Origin: Flammeovirgaceae bacterium UBA2371
GTDB lineage: Bacteria; Bacteroidota; Bacteroidia; Cytophagales; Cyclobacteriaceae
Direction: 5' to 3'
Length of the DNA: 14,231 nucleotides
Assembly (NCBI GenBank): GCA_002345965.1
Contig: DDTF01000046.1
Span: 1-14,231 of the forward strand
Made by a program: the position numbers and the translations under genes. Shown piece after piece: positions 6,570 through 14,080 of this stretch (position 1 is its first letter; each line of letters opens with the position of its first letter). Under the pieces are notes generated by a model. It did not search any database and was not told the origin of the DNA. It worked only from the letters and a program-made list of their open reading frames with translations.

Positions 6570-7865
6570 ATGTTATTGATTGCCACATTAGTAAGTATCT
6601 TGTCCGTTGGCGATATAATTGTGGATGGCTATAGCAACCAGCTGTCTGTAAAGCCTGGTGATTCGATTACATTATATCTTAATGCCATTGAACCAGTTTC
6701 TGGCTATTCTCTTAAGCTTTATGATTTAAGTAATAAAGAGGTGGCCAGGTTTAGTGTCAACGTTGGCCCCCAGGAAAAGGCCAGGCGAAAACCCTGGGAA
6801 GAGGGTTATGGGTACGAAGCAAGTGCCACCCTGAAAATCCCTAATTTAAAAAGTGGTGTTTATTTATGGGAGGGTAAGATTCCGCTGGTGGTTAAAGCAA
6901 TCAATCCAAGAATTGTAATTCTTTACTCCTCCAATACAGAAAATGCCTACTGTCCGGCAGGAGGTAAAAGTTTATATGGGTTCAACTCCACTGATTTAAA
7001 AATGGCCAGCAAGGTTTCGTTTTTAAGACCAATTCCATTACCCAAACATTCCGAAGCTTTCCTGAGATGGATACATACTCAGCCACTTAGTGACGTGGGT
7101 TATATAACTGATATGGATATGGATAACTATCAGGAGATTAAAAAAGCCAGTCTTTTAATTATTCCGGGGCATAATGAATATTGGACAGTGCAGGCGCGAA
7201 GGAACTTTGATCAATTTATTAATGAAGGGAAAGATGCTCTAATACTTTCAGGGAATACTATGTGGTGGCAAGTGAGGTACGAAGAAAATAACACTAAGCT
7301 GGTTTGTTACCGATTTGCTGATGAAGATCCAATCACAACACCAAAACTGAAGACAATAAATTGGAATGAGCGTCAATTGGAGTATCCCATCCTCAACTCA
7401 ATTGGTGTGGATTTTTCATTGGCAGGATTTGGCCTAAAGCATAAAGACAAAGGTTGGGATGGATTCAAAATAGTGAATGGCAAATCACCACTACTTGAAG
7501 GTGTAAACTTGAAAAAAGGAGACATAATCCCGTTGCCTAGTGATGAATATGATGGCACGTTAGTTTCTGGATTTAGCAGTAGGGCAACTCCTGTTCCTAA
7601 TAAAAAAGCTTTAGGATTTGAGCGCATGGAAATTGTTGCTTATGACTCAACGTATCGGTTAGGTAGCGATCTGATGGCAACATGGGTTGTGTTTAAGAAA
7701 AACAAAACCTCTGGAATAGTAATCAATACTGCATCTACGGATTGGTGCTCTAACCGGGGAATGCAAAACGCTGATATTAGAAAAATTACAATGACAATGA
7801 TCAATAAACTGCTTAGAAAAGAGAATGTGTTTTCTCCTGAGGAGCAAGTACTAATGCTTAACTAA
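6570..7865 (+). CDS. Exported-looking protein with N,N-dimethylformamidase beta-subunit-like C-terminal domain
   Basis: The product has 431 residues. Residues 1-14 are hydrophobic (MLLIATLVSILSVG), suggesting export or a membrane anchor, though the n-region lacks a positive charge. The only in-frame codons before ATG 6570 lead straight to a stop. Residues about 18-110 look like a beta-sandwich. From about 114 the sequence follows the domain named after the N,N-dimethylformamidase beta subunit: ILYSSNTENAYCPAGGKSLYGF (117-138), VSFLRP (149-154), a YITDMDMDNY stretch (178-187), IIPGHNEYWT (197-206) and LSGNTMWWQVRYE (226-238). Known dimethylformamidase binds a single iron through two Tyr and one Glu; which tyrosines here correspond needs alignment. 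No alpha subunit is nearby. The real substrate is unknown, and many homologues are annotated only by this domain. Confidence 0.8.
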   Translation: MLLIATLVSILSVGDIIVDGYSNQLSVKPGDSITLYLNAIEPVSGYSLKLYDLSNKEVARFSVNVGPQEKARRKPWEEGYGYEASATLKIPNLKSGVYLWEGKIPLVVKAINPRIVILYSSNTENAYCPAGGKSLYGFNSTDLKMASKVSFLRPIPLPKHSEAFLRWIHTQPLSDVGYITDMDMDNYQEIKKASLLIIPGHNEYWTVQARRNFDQFINEGKDALILSGNTMWWQVRYEENNTKLVCYRFADEDPITTPKLKTINWNERQLEYPILNSIGVDFSLAGFGLKHKDKGWDGFKIVNGKSPLLEGVNLKKGDIIPLPSDEYDGTLVSGFSSRATPVPNKKALGFERMEIVAYDSTYRLGSDLMATWVVFKKNKTSGIVINTASTDWCSNRGMQNADIRKITMTMINKLLRKENVFSPEEQVLMLN

Positions 7866-7891
7866 TATTGAGATCGAATTGGGGGAATTTA

Positions 7892-8743
7892 TTATTGAAA
7901 TTTTAACCCTTTTACTATTCTGTCTTTTCCAAAATAATCCTTGATCACTTCTATGGATTCGTATCCATGTTCTTTAAACAGCTCAGCTACCTGCATTCCA
8001 AATCTTTCATTGACTTCAAAAGCCAGCAATCCTTTTCTTTTTAGCGAGGTCTTACTTTTTTCAATTATTACCTTATAAAATTTTAAAGGATCGTTATTAG
8101 GCACAAACAAGGCACTGTGAGGTTCAAATTCAAGCACATTGGGTTTTATTGCCACTTTTTCATCTTCAGTAATGTAGGGAGGATTGCTTGCGATAACATC
8201 GAAATTGGAAGGCGGTAATGAATCATTTAAAACATCGCTGATAAGAAATTGAATAGAAGTGTTGTGAATTCTATTATTTTCTTTTGCAGTAGCAATAGCA
8301 GATGCGCTAATGTCAATTCCAAATCCTGTAACATCGGTTACTTCAAGTTGTAGTGTTATGGGGATACAACCACTACCTGTGCCAATGTCAAGAATTTGAC
8401 TTTTGGAGTTTATTGATTTTAGATGTTGGATCAATATGGATGTCAGTTGTTCGGTTTCCGGTCTGGGAATGAGTACAGAAGGATTAACGATAAAAGAACG
8501 ACCATAAAAATCCTGACTTCCAATGATGTACTGAATGGGTTCACCTTGATTAATTCTTTCAATCCACGGCAGAAGGCTTTGCGGATTGACATTAGCCAAT
8601 GGGTTGGCGGCAATAACCTGAGATTTGCTAATGTTTAATTTTTTGTCAAGTAGTAAATAGGCAATGCTATTCACTTCATCAGCAGATTCGTCCAGGGTGA
8701 TTTGTGATACTACCCACTTAAAAACGTCTTTGGAATTGGGCAT
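7892..8743 (-). CDS. prmC: Peptide chain release factor N5-glutamine methyltransferase
   Basis: The 283-residue product uses S-adenosylmethionine to methylate the glutamine of the GGQ motif in release factors RF1 and RF2, aiding termination. It has the N-terminal helical region ending in GEPIQYIIGSQDFYG (67-81), the IPRPETE motif (92-98), the SAM-binding motif LDIGTGSGCIPI (118-129) and the diagnostic SNPPYI (186-191), which contacts the substrate glutamine. Length is normal. It is convergent with the dimethylformamidase-like gene, with 26 nt between stops, and divergent from ribD with a 35-bp shared upstream region. This next-to-ribD placement is, to my knowledge, common in Bacteroidota. The start ATG 8743 leaves room for the promoter and gives a family-like N-terminus. 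Confidence 0.95.
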   Translation of the reverse strand: MPNSKDVFKWVVSQITLDESADEVNSIAYLLLDKKLNISKSQVIAANPLANVNPQSLLPWIERINQGEPIQYIIGSQDFYGRSFIVNPSVLIPRPETEQLTSILIQHLKSINSKSQILDIGTGSGCIPITLQLEVTDVTGFGIDISASAIATAKENNRIHNTSIQFLISDVLNDSLPPSNFDVIASNPPYITEDEKVAIKPNVLEFEPHSALFVPNNDPLKFYKVIIEKSKTSLKRKGLLAFEVNERFGMQVAELFKEHGYESIEVIKDYFGKDRIVKGLKFQ

Positions 8744-8768
8744 GGCTTCGTTGATCTTTGCAATGTTA
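8729..8768. promoter_or_regulatory. Divergent overlapping promoters of prmC and ribD
   Basis: On the plus strand TTTG (8729-8732) is followed after 20 nt by GATCTTTG (8753-8760), one mismatch from TAnnTTTG. On the minus strand TAACATTG (8768-8761) is also one mismatch from it. The two -7-like boxes abut, so polymerases for prmC and ribD would exclude each other. The ribD -33 box would lie within the start of prmC. Boxes are seen; use is inferred. Confidence 0.4.
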
Positions 8769-8778
8769 CTAAAATGAC

Positions 8779-9807
8779 ATGAGCTCTGACGAACTTTTCA
8801 TGCTGCGAACGATTGAACTTGCCCGTAATGGTGCAGGCAAAGTGAGCCAAAATCCACTGGTAGGTTGTGTGATCACGCATGAGAATATCATTGTTGGTGA
8901 AGGATGGCATCAGCAATATGGTGAAGCGCATGCTGAAGTTAATGCGATAAATGCTGTTATCGATCATTCCATTCTCAAAGATTGTACTGTTTACGTCAGT
9001 CTGGAGCCTTGCTCGCACACTGGTAAGACGCCTCCCTGTGCAGACTTACTGGTCAGGCATCAAGTAAAACGAGTGGTTGTTGCTATTCAAGATCCCAACC
9101 CATTGGTGAGTGGAAGCGGTATCGCTAAACTGAAATCTGCCGGCATTGAAGTTGTGGTAGGAGTTTTGGAAAAAGAAGGACGAGTGCTTAATAAACGATT
9201 TCTGACTTTTATTGAAAAGAAAAGACCCTACATCATCTTAAAGTGGGCACAAACCTCTGACGGATTTATAGCGCGTGAAAATTTTGATTCGAAATGGATC
9301 AGCAACGAATCTTCCAGACAGCTGGTTCATAGATGGAGGGCGGAAGAAGATGCTATTCTTGTGGGGTACAATACCGCATTGCATGACAATCCACATTTAA
9401 CTGTTAGAGATTGGTCCGGTAAAAATCCATTGCGAATTGTTATAGACAAAGAACTTAAACTGGATCCTGCAAACAATATATTTGATGCTGCTGCTCCTAC
9501 TATTTGTTATAATATGATGAAACAGGATAAGCAATCTAATTTGGAATGGGTCAAGTTAAATGACAGTAAAATCATTGAGCAGATTATTGCTCATCTTTAT
9601 AAAAGGAAAATTCAATCGCTGATTGTAGAAGGAGGCGCTCAGACCATTAATTCTTTTTTGTCCGCTGGTTTATGGGATGAAGCTCGAGTTTTTATCTCCT
9701 CTGATAAATTTGAAAAAGGAATAAAAGCGCCAGAATTAAAAACGGGTTATGCCAAGCAAGAATGGATTGGTGATGATGCACTGAAGATCTTTGTCAACAA
9801 CAGCTAA
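8779..9807 (+). CDS. ribD: Bifunctional riboflavin biosynthesis protein RibD (deaminase/reductase)
   Basis: The 342-residue product carries out two steps of riboflavin synthesis: deamination of diaminohydroxyphosphoribosylaminopyrimidine, then NADPH-dependent reduction of the ribosyl side chain. The N-terminal cytidine-deaminase-like domain (1-145) has the zinc site HAE (His51, catalytic Glu53) and PCSHTGKTPPC (Cys78, Cys87), with NPLVGCV at 25-31. The C-terminal reductase domain (about 147-342) has RPYIILKWAQTSDG near its start, SRQLVHRWRAEEDAILVGYNTALHDNP and IVEGGAQTINSFL. Length is normal. ATG 8779 gives the family-like opening MSSDELFMLRTIELARNG. The stop codon overlaps the stop of the convergent downstream gene. 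No FMN-riboswitch-like leader is possible in the 35-bp upstream gap, so regulation by that switch is unlikely. Confidence 0.95.
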   Translation: MSSDELFMLRTIELARNGAGKVSQNPLVGCVITHENIIVGEGWHQQYGEAHAEVNAINAVIDHSILKDCTVYVSLEPCSHTGKTPPCADLLVRHQVKRVVVAIQDPNPLVSGSGIAKLKSAGIEVVVGVLEKEGRVLNKRFLTFIEKKRPYIILKWAQTSDGFIARENFDSKWISNESSRQLVHRWRAEEDAILVGYNTALHDNPHLTVRDWSGKNPLRIVIDKELKLDPANNIFDAAAPTICYNMMKQDKQSNLEWVKLNDSKIIEQIIAHLYKRKIQSLIVEGGAQTINSFLSAGLWDEARVFISSDKFEKGIKAPELKTGYAKQEWIGDDALKIFVNNS

Positions 9808-10265
9808 AATCGAATCACTAATTTCCCGCCAACACCCGTTACATAAAAATTAATTTTTATACGTCTTGATGTTGGATTCTCGTTGTATTGATCTATGGCC
9901 AGCAGGGCATGCTGCTTAAAGGCGTTGTTAAATGGAATCGATGCCAATATTAAACCCACCCCACCCGCGGCAAGACCCCATTCAGGATCTCCACCAGCAA
10001 TGGCTGTTCCTAAAGGAAATCCAATCAACAGACCTCCGGCAAAGCCAAGTGTACTTGCGGCAGTCAGATTATTTTTGGCTTTTTTAAATTCGGCATAAGC
10101 CAGTGGGTTTACTTTCATCTCTTCCAGTACCATCTTAGGACTAATGACAACTGAATCTTTTTCAAAACGGTAGCCACCAAATGTTTTGTAAATCTGGATA
10201 TCCTGGGCAAAGGAAACCTGACTGAATGAGATAAAACCAATGAATGCAAAAAGACGGATATTCAT
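9804..10265 (-). CDS. Small secreted/membrane protein with glycine-rich segments, unknown function
   Basis: The 153-residue product begins with a clear signal peptide (MNIRLFAFIGFISFSQVSFAQ, 1-21). A short polar region (KTFGGYRFEKDSVVISPKMV) follows, then a Tyr/Phe/Lys helix (55-66). Two hydrophobic stretches rich in glycine and alanine come next (about 68-91 and 95-112: GFAGGLLIGFPLGTAIAGG, GLAAGGVGLILASIPF), spaced by DPEW. They could form a glycine-zipper-like hairpin in a membrane. The tail ends in a beta-like KLVIRF. I recall similar proteins in Bacteroidota but no function. It is convergent with ribD (stops overlap: TAA 9805-9807, and TAG read on the minus strand at 9806-9804) and divergent from the oxygenase gene. 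Confidence 0.8.
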   Translation of the reverse strand: MNIRLFAFIGFISFSQVSFAQDIQIYKTFGGYRFEKDSVVISPKMVLEEMKVNPLAYAEFKKAKNNLTAASTLGFAGGLLIGFPLGTAIAGGDPEWGLAAGGVGLILASIPFNNAFKQHALLAIDQYNENPTSRRIKINFYVTGVGGKLVIRF

Positions 10266-10326
10266 AAGAATTAATAAGATGACAATGGGCCTAACCCTTA
10301 AAATTAACTAAAAATTTCTAGCTTGC

Positions 10327-11319
10327 ATGGAGCAACAACAAACGCAGATGACTGAGTCACTTTTTGATGAAATTCCTTCTTTGGATCTGGCTGATTTCAC
10401 AAATGGTTCACAAAGCAGCCGGAATAAGTTTGTTCAGGATTTGGGGCGTGCTTACAATCAAATTGGATTTGTGGCAATAAGAAATCACTATTTAACCGAT
10501 GAGCTTTCTGCACAACTTTATGCTGCGGTGAAAACTTTTTTTGACCTTAGTGACAGCGTAAAGCAAAAGTATGAGATTGCACATCTGGCTGGACAACGCG
10601 GATACGTAAGTAAAGGGAAGGAACGTGCCAAAGGAAGGAACACAGGGGATCTTAAAGAGTTTTATCACATTGGCCAGGAAGTAGAAGGCAATGATCCTAT
10701 CAAAAATGAATATCCTGACAATGTGTGGCCCGAAGAAGTGCCTGAATTTAAAGCAGTAGGATTGGAAGTATACAGGAGGTTAGAGCAGACGGGTATGGAA
10801 ATGCTGAAGGCAATTGCAATTTATCTCCAACTTCCCGAAAACTATTTTTCTTCACGAGTAAAAAATGGAAACAGCATTCTAAGGCCTATCCATTATTTTC
10901 CGATTGACAACTCAAATGAAATTCCTGCAGATGCAGTAAGGGCTGCTGAGCATGGCGACATCAACCTTATCACACTACTTATGGGCGCGAGTGCTGATGG
11001 TTTACAAGTGTTGAGACGGGATGGGAAATGGATTTCGATAACGGCACTCCCTGATCAGCTGATAATTAATGTGGGTGATATGTTGGAACGCCTTACTAAT
11101 GGTAAGTTAAAGTCGACCATTCATCGCGTAGTTAACCCTCCGGCACATCTGATGAATACTCCTCGCTATTCAATTCCGTTTTTTATGCATCCGCGATCGG
11201 AAATGAGCCTGGCGGCACTTCCAAATTGTGTAGATCAACAACACCCTAAGAAATGGGAAGATATTACAGCTGGTGAATTTTTGGACCAGCGACTTAAAGA
11301 GATTGGTTTAAAAAAATAG
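10327..11319 (+). CDS. 2-oxoglutarate/Fe(II)-dependent oxygenase of the isopenicillin N synthase family
   Basis: The 330-residue product is a non-haem iron oxygenase. The N-terminal DIOX_N-like part (about 15-130) includes IPSLDLADF, GFVAIRNHYL and RGYVSKGKE. The catalytic 2OG-Fe(II) part (about 175-310) has iron ligands His209 and Asp211 (EHGDIN) and His266 (STIHRVVNP), and the cosubstrate motif Arg280-x-Ser282 (RYSIPFF). All key residues are present, so it should be active. The substrate cannot be read from sequence: the family covers antibiotic synthases, plant-hormone enzymes and many uncharacterised bacterial oxidases. ATG 10348, seven codons in, is an alternative start. The chromate transporter gene begins 4 nt after its stop, so the two are probably co-transcribed, though no biochemical link is evident. 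Confidence 0.88.
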   Translation: MEQQQTQMTESLFDEIPSLDLADFTNGSQSSRNKFVQDLGRAYNQIGFVAIRNHYLTDELSAQLYAAVKTFFDLSDSVKQKYEIAHLAGQRGYVSKGKERAKGRNTGDLKEFYHIGQEVEGNDPIKNEYPDNVWPEEVPEFKAVGLEVYRRLEQTGMEMLKAIAIYLQLPENYFSSRVKNGNSILRPIHYFPIDNSNEIPADAVRAAEHGDINLITLLMGASADGLQVLRRDGKWISITALPDQLIINVGDMLERLTNGKLKSTIHRVVNPPAHLMNTPRYSIPFFMHPRSEMSLAALPNCVDQQHPKKWEDITAGEFLDQRLKEIGLKK

Positions 11320-11323
11320 TGTC

Positions 11324-12514
11324 TTGAAAGAGCATATTCCATATACTCAGTTTTTAAAAGACGTATTTCAATTATCAATAAGCTGTTTTGGGGGGCCTCA
11401 GGCACACCTGGCTTATTACCAGCGCATACTTGTAGAAAAAGGAAAGTACCTTTCAGAAAATGATTTACTGGAGCTTTACGCACTTTGTCAAATAGTGCCT
11501 GGCCCTACTTCTACACAAACGTTGACTTCGGTGGGTTATCGGTTAGGAGGTCCAACGCTTGCCTATTTAACACTCCTGATTTGGATGCTTCCATCGGTTG
11601 CCGTCATGACACTTGCCGGCATTTTAATTGGCTCTTTTCAGGAAAAGGAATTGTCACTTGCCTTTACCCGATTTATTCAACCCATGGCGGTTGGTTTTGT
11701 GGGTTATGCAGCCTACACCATCAGCCTGAAGACTGTGAATACAAAGATTGGATTTGTACTCATGGTGGCATCGGCTGTGATTTCCTACTTCGTTAAAACG
11801 CCTTTAATTTTCCCAATCATTTTGGTGCTTGCTGGCACTATCACAGCTTTCAATTATAAGCTTCACCCTAAAGAAGAGAAGAAAAAATTCAATGTGCCCT
11901 GGGCCAATTTTTTTTTATGGGCAGGGGTATTCATTGCTGCGGCCGCGCTTGGGGGCATCACCAAGGCACTACCCATCAAGCTTTTTGAAAATTTTTATCG
12001 AAATGGAAGTTTGATATTTGGTGGCGGTCAGGTATTGGTTCCTATGCTCTATACCGAGTTTGTACAGTATGCCAAGCCGCTTCACTTTCCGACATCACCC
12101 ACTGAATTTCTTTCTGGTTACGCACTTGCCCAAGCTGTGCCAGGGCCTGTGTTTTCTTTCAGTGCTTATTTGGGTGCACTGTCAATGAGAGAATGGGGTG
12201 TAGGCGGAGAAATTTTAGGTGCCGTTGTTTCTGCTTTAGGCATTTTTCTGCCGGGCACTTTTCTGATATTTTTTGTAATCAGAATATGGGATAGTCTTAA
12301 AAAATTCCGACCCATTAGGGCCTCCTTAGAAGGGATAAATGCAGCCAATGCCGGCTTGGTCGCTGCTGCAGCGGTTCTTCTGTTTCAGCCCCTGGACAAT
12401 ACCATTACTAACTTTGGGTTTATGATAGCCACATTCTGTCTATTGGCTTTCACCAAATTACCCGCCTGGTCTATCATCAGTTCAGGATTGGCTCTTGGTT
12501 TTGTGTTTGCATAA
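11324..12514 (+). CDS. chrA: Chromate transporter ChrA (full length, two CHR domains)
   Basis: The 396-residue integral membrane protein belongs to the CHR family, which exports chromate; some members may move other anions. Both CHR repeats are present. The first has SCFGGPQAHLAYYQ (20-33) and CQIVPGPTSTQ (55-65); the second has FGGGQVLVPM (232-241) and AQAVPGPVFS. Each is followed by several hydrophobic helices (about 10-12 in all). The only start that keeps the conserved N-terminus is TTG 11324; the first ATG in frame lies well inside the first domain. No good Shine-Dalgarno is seen, so translation may depend on coupling to the oxygenase gene 4 nt upstream. A strong terminator follows at once. 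No chrB or other metal-resistance gene is nearby, so detoxification of chromate is inferred from family only. Confidence 0.92.
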   Translation: MKEHIPYTQFLKDVFQLSISCFGGPQAHLAYYQRILVEKGKYLSENDLLELYALCQIVPGPTSTQTLTSVGYRLGGPTLAYLTLLIWMLPSVAVMTLAGILIGSFQEKELSLAFTRFIQPMAVGFVGYAAYTISLKTVNTKIGFVLMVASAVISYFVKTPLIFPIILVLAGTITAFNYKLHPKEEKKKFNVPWANFFLWAGVFIAAAALGGITKALPIKLFENFYRNGSLIFGGGQVLVPMLYTEFVQYAKPLHFPTSPTEFLSGYALAQAVPGPVFSFSAYLGALSMREWGVGGEILGAVVSALGIFLPGTFLIFFVIRIWDSLKKFRPIRASLEGINAANAGLVAAAAVLLFQPLDNTITNFGFMIATFCLLAFTKLPAWSIISSGLALGFVFA

Positions 12515-12515
12515 A

Positions 12516-12543
12516 AAAAGCCCCGCAGTTTTGCGAGGCTTTT
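12516..12543. terminator. Bidirectional rho-independent terminator between chrA and tonB
   Basis: aaaagccccgca (12516-12527) pairs with tgcgaggctttt (12532-12543), a 12-bp stem with one mismatch and the loop gttt. T-rich sequence follows on the plus strand (TTTATTCTTT), and on the minus strand the stem runs into a stretch of seven T. It lies 2 nt after the chrA stop and 18 nt from the end of the convergent TonB-family gene, so it probably serves both. Confidence 0.88.
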
Positions 12544-12561
12544 ATTCTTTATTTTATTGGA

Positions 12562-13236
12562 TTAACCCAGTTTGAAAGTAATGGGTAATACCATTCTTTG
12601 CTTCACGGGTTTACCACGCTGCTTACCTGGCTTCCATTTCGGAGCGGCCTGCAATATCCGAACGGCTTCTTCATCACAACCAGCGCCAATACCTTTTACG
12701 GCCCTTACTTCGGTGATGCTTCCGTCTTTGTCGATTACGAATTCAACGAATACCCTTCCTTCAACACCCATTCTTCTGGCTTGAGGTGGATATTTAATTT
12801 TATCTCCAACATACTGGTAGAAGGCAGTCATACCGCCAATAGGAGAAGCAGGGTCTTCCACGATGGTGAAAATTTCTTCTACCTCTTCTTTAGGCTCTTC
12901 TGCCTGAATTACAATTTGCTGGACTTTGGTATCTTCTGTAACCTCCACGTCAAATTTTACCTGGATTTCTTCCTCAATTTCTTCTTCATCAGGTACTTCT
13001 ATAATTTGAGGTTGCTGTACTTGCGGAGGTGGTGGAGGTGGTTGTTCTGTGGGCGGAATTTCTAACATCTCCTCAAAAGTGTTAGTGCTTTTGCCCATAA
13101 GATCAATTTCTTGCTTTTCGGTATCCCTCCATTCGAAGGCCATAACGACAAGGCTCATTGTTACTAATAGGCCTATACTGAAGAAAAAACTCGTTTTTTT
13201 CGTCAAATCAGCCTTTTCAGTCTTTTTCGCTTCCAT
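12562..13236 (-). CDS. TonB-family energy-transducing protein
   Basis: The product (224 residues from ATG 13236) has the TonB layout. A basic cytoplasmic N-terminus is followed by one membrane helix (about 16-34, SFFFSIGLLVTMSLVVMAF). A periplasmic proline-rich stretch (PPTEQPPPPPP, 61-71) leads into a strongly acidic linker (about 82-128). The C-terminal TonB domain (about 146-224) has YPPQARRMGVEGRVFVEF, the DKDGSI turn and WKPGKQRGKPV. Such proteins carry proton-motive energy to TonB-dependent outer-membrane receptors. No exbB/exbD is adjacent, as is usual for the many TonB paralogues of Bacteroidota. I chose ATG 13236 because the frame further upstream (to 13296) crosses the promoter box. 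It is transcribed alone, ending at a shared terminator. Confidence 0.93.
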   Translation of the reverse strand: MEAKKTEKADLTKKTSFFFSIGLLVTMSLVVMAFEWRDTEKQEIDLMGKSTNTFEEMLEIPPTEQPPPPPPQVQQPQIIEVPDEEEIEEEIQVKFDVEVTEDTKVQQIVIQAEEPKEEVEEIFTIVEDPASPIGGMTAFYQYVGDKIKYPPQARRMGVEGRVFVEFVIDKDGSITEVRAVKGIGAGCDEEAVRILQAAPKWKPGKQRGKPVKQRMVLPITFKLG

Positions 13237-13256
13237 ACAATTCCGGTTTAGGATGT

Positions 13257-13264
13257 CAAATATA
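13257..13264 (-). promoter_or_regulatory. -7 promoter box of the TonB-family gene (TATATTTG)
   Basis: The minus strand reads TATATTTG, an exact match to TAnnTTTG, ending 20 nt before ATG 13236. No clear -33 TTG is seen at the usual spacing. The placement gives a short normal leader and supports the chosen start. Confidence 0.55.
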
Positions 13265-13345
13265 TAAATAGAATCCTGTTTAGGCCATCCAGTCACATAA
13301 TTTCAACAAAATTTTAGCTTGCATTTTGAGTTAAAACCCAAATAA

Positions 13346-14080
13346 TCATTTTCTGCTCCCGTAAAACAGGGTAAAGTAGAGCGTAGGGAACACATTTGAG
13401 TTTTTGGCGGTAGGCACCAATACAATTTCATTGAAATAAGTGTCGAGCAGAAAACCAACTTCAAAACCAGTGACCTGACTTTTTACAGTGCCCAATTCAA
13501 AGTTTAAGCCGGCCTTAATGTTTCCTCCCAGTTGAAGTTTAGATTGGCCCAGTCCTTCAAATAAATAACCGGTACCTAAAATTTTATGATAGGAGTGGAA
13601 GGGGTTGTTTGGATCGTATTGTTCATGTTTGGTGCTAAAGAAACTGTTATCGATAGTACGCTCTATGAAGTAAGGTGCCACAATGCCAATGCTGGGACCA
13701 GCTGCAACTACTGCCTTTATTTCCACACCTTGCTGGGGCGCTTTTTTGAATATAATCAAGTCACGACCATATTGGAAACGAAATGCATAGAGGTAGTTAC
13801 TCTTGCCATAAATAAAGAAATTTCCCGTTCCTGAGCTAAGTCTGCTTTCCTGTGGATGCTTCACGTTCATGATTTCCAGCCCATAGGTTTCCAGCAACTT
13901 CTCGTTCAGCTTTCTGGCTTTTTTAAACACGAAACCACCAATAAGCCCTCCGGAAGTATTTTTGTTCACACCCCAGGTGAATTCTGAGTTATAGTCATAG
14001 CTATCCTGCGTTTGTGCAAACGAGGTGGTATTTGTTGCAAGAACAAATACTATGGCTATGATATTTAATCGGATGAGCAT
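13346..14080 (-). CDS. Secreted beta-rich protein of unknown function, possibly outer-membrane barrel
   Basis: I do not recognise a named family. The 244-residue product opens with a signal peptide (MLIRLNIIAIVFVLATNTTSFAQ, 1-23). The rest has many short amphipathic strands with aromatic residues and glycine-rich turns (FTWGVNKNTSGGLIGGFVF, NYLYAFRFQYGRDLIIF, LQLGGNIKAGLNFELG, VTGFEVGFLLDTYF). It ends in TLYFTLFYGSRK, an aromatic pattern near the C-terminus like small outer-membrane beta-barrels. There is no membrane helix after the signal. It lies 109 nt upstream of the TonB-family start on the same strand, and the tonB promoter box sits between them, so co-transcription is not required. ATG 14080 is the only start that gives the signal peptide. 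Confidence 0.8.
   Translation of the reverse strand: MLIRLNIIAIVFVLATNTTSFAQTQDSYDYNSEFTWGVNKNTSGGLIGGFVFKKARKLNEKLLETYGLEIMNVKHPQESRLSSGTGNFFIYGKSNYLYAFRFQYGRDLIIFKKAPQQGVEIKAVVAAGPSIGIVAPYFIERTIDNSFFSTKHEQYDPNNPFHSYHKILGTGYLFEGLGQSKLQLGGNIKAGLNFELGTVKSQVTGFEVGFLLDTYFNEIVLVPTAKNSNVFPTLYFTLFYGSRK

Noticed and set aside
10319..10326. TAGCTTGC as the promoter of the oxygenase gene
   Set aside because: It has two mismatches to TAnnTTTG and would place the transcription start inside the coding sequence unless ATG 10348 is used.
12975..13060. Repetitive-looking stretch as a tandem repeat or CRISPR-like element
   Set aside because: It encodes the proline-rich and acidic linker of TonB; the repetition comes from proline and glutamate codons.
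12598..13065. Plus-strand open frame of 155 codons opposite the TonB-family gene
   Set aside because: It mirrors the TonB domain and proline/acidic linker of the minus-strand gene, giving an improbable Phe/Arg/Leu-rich product.
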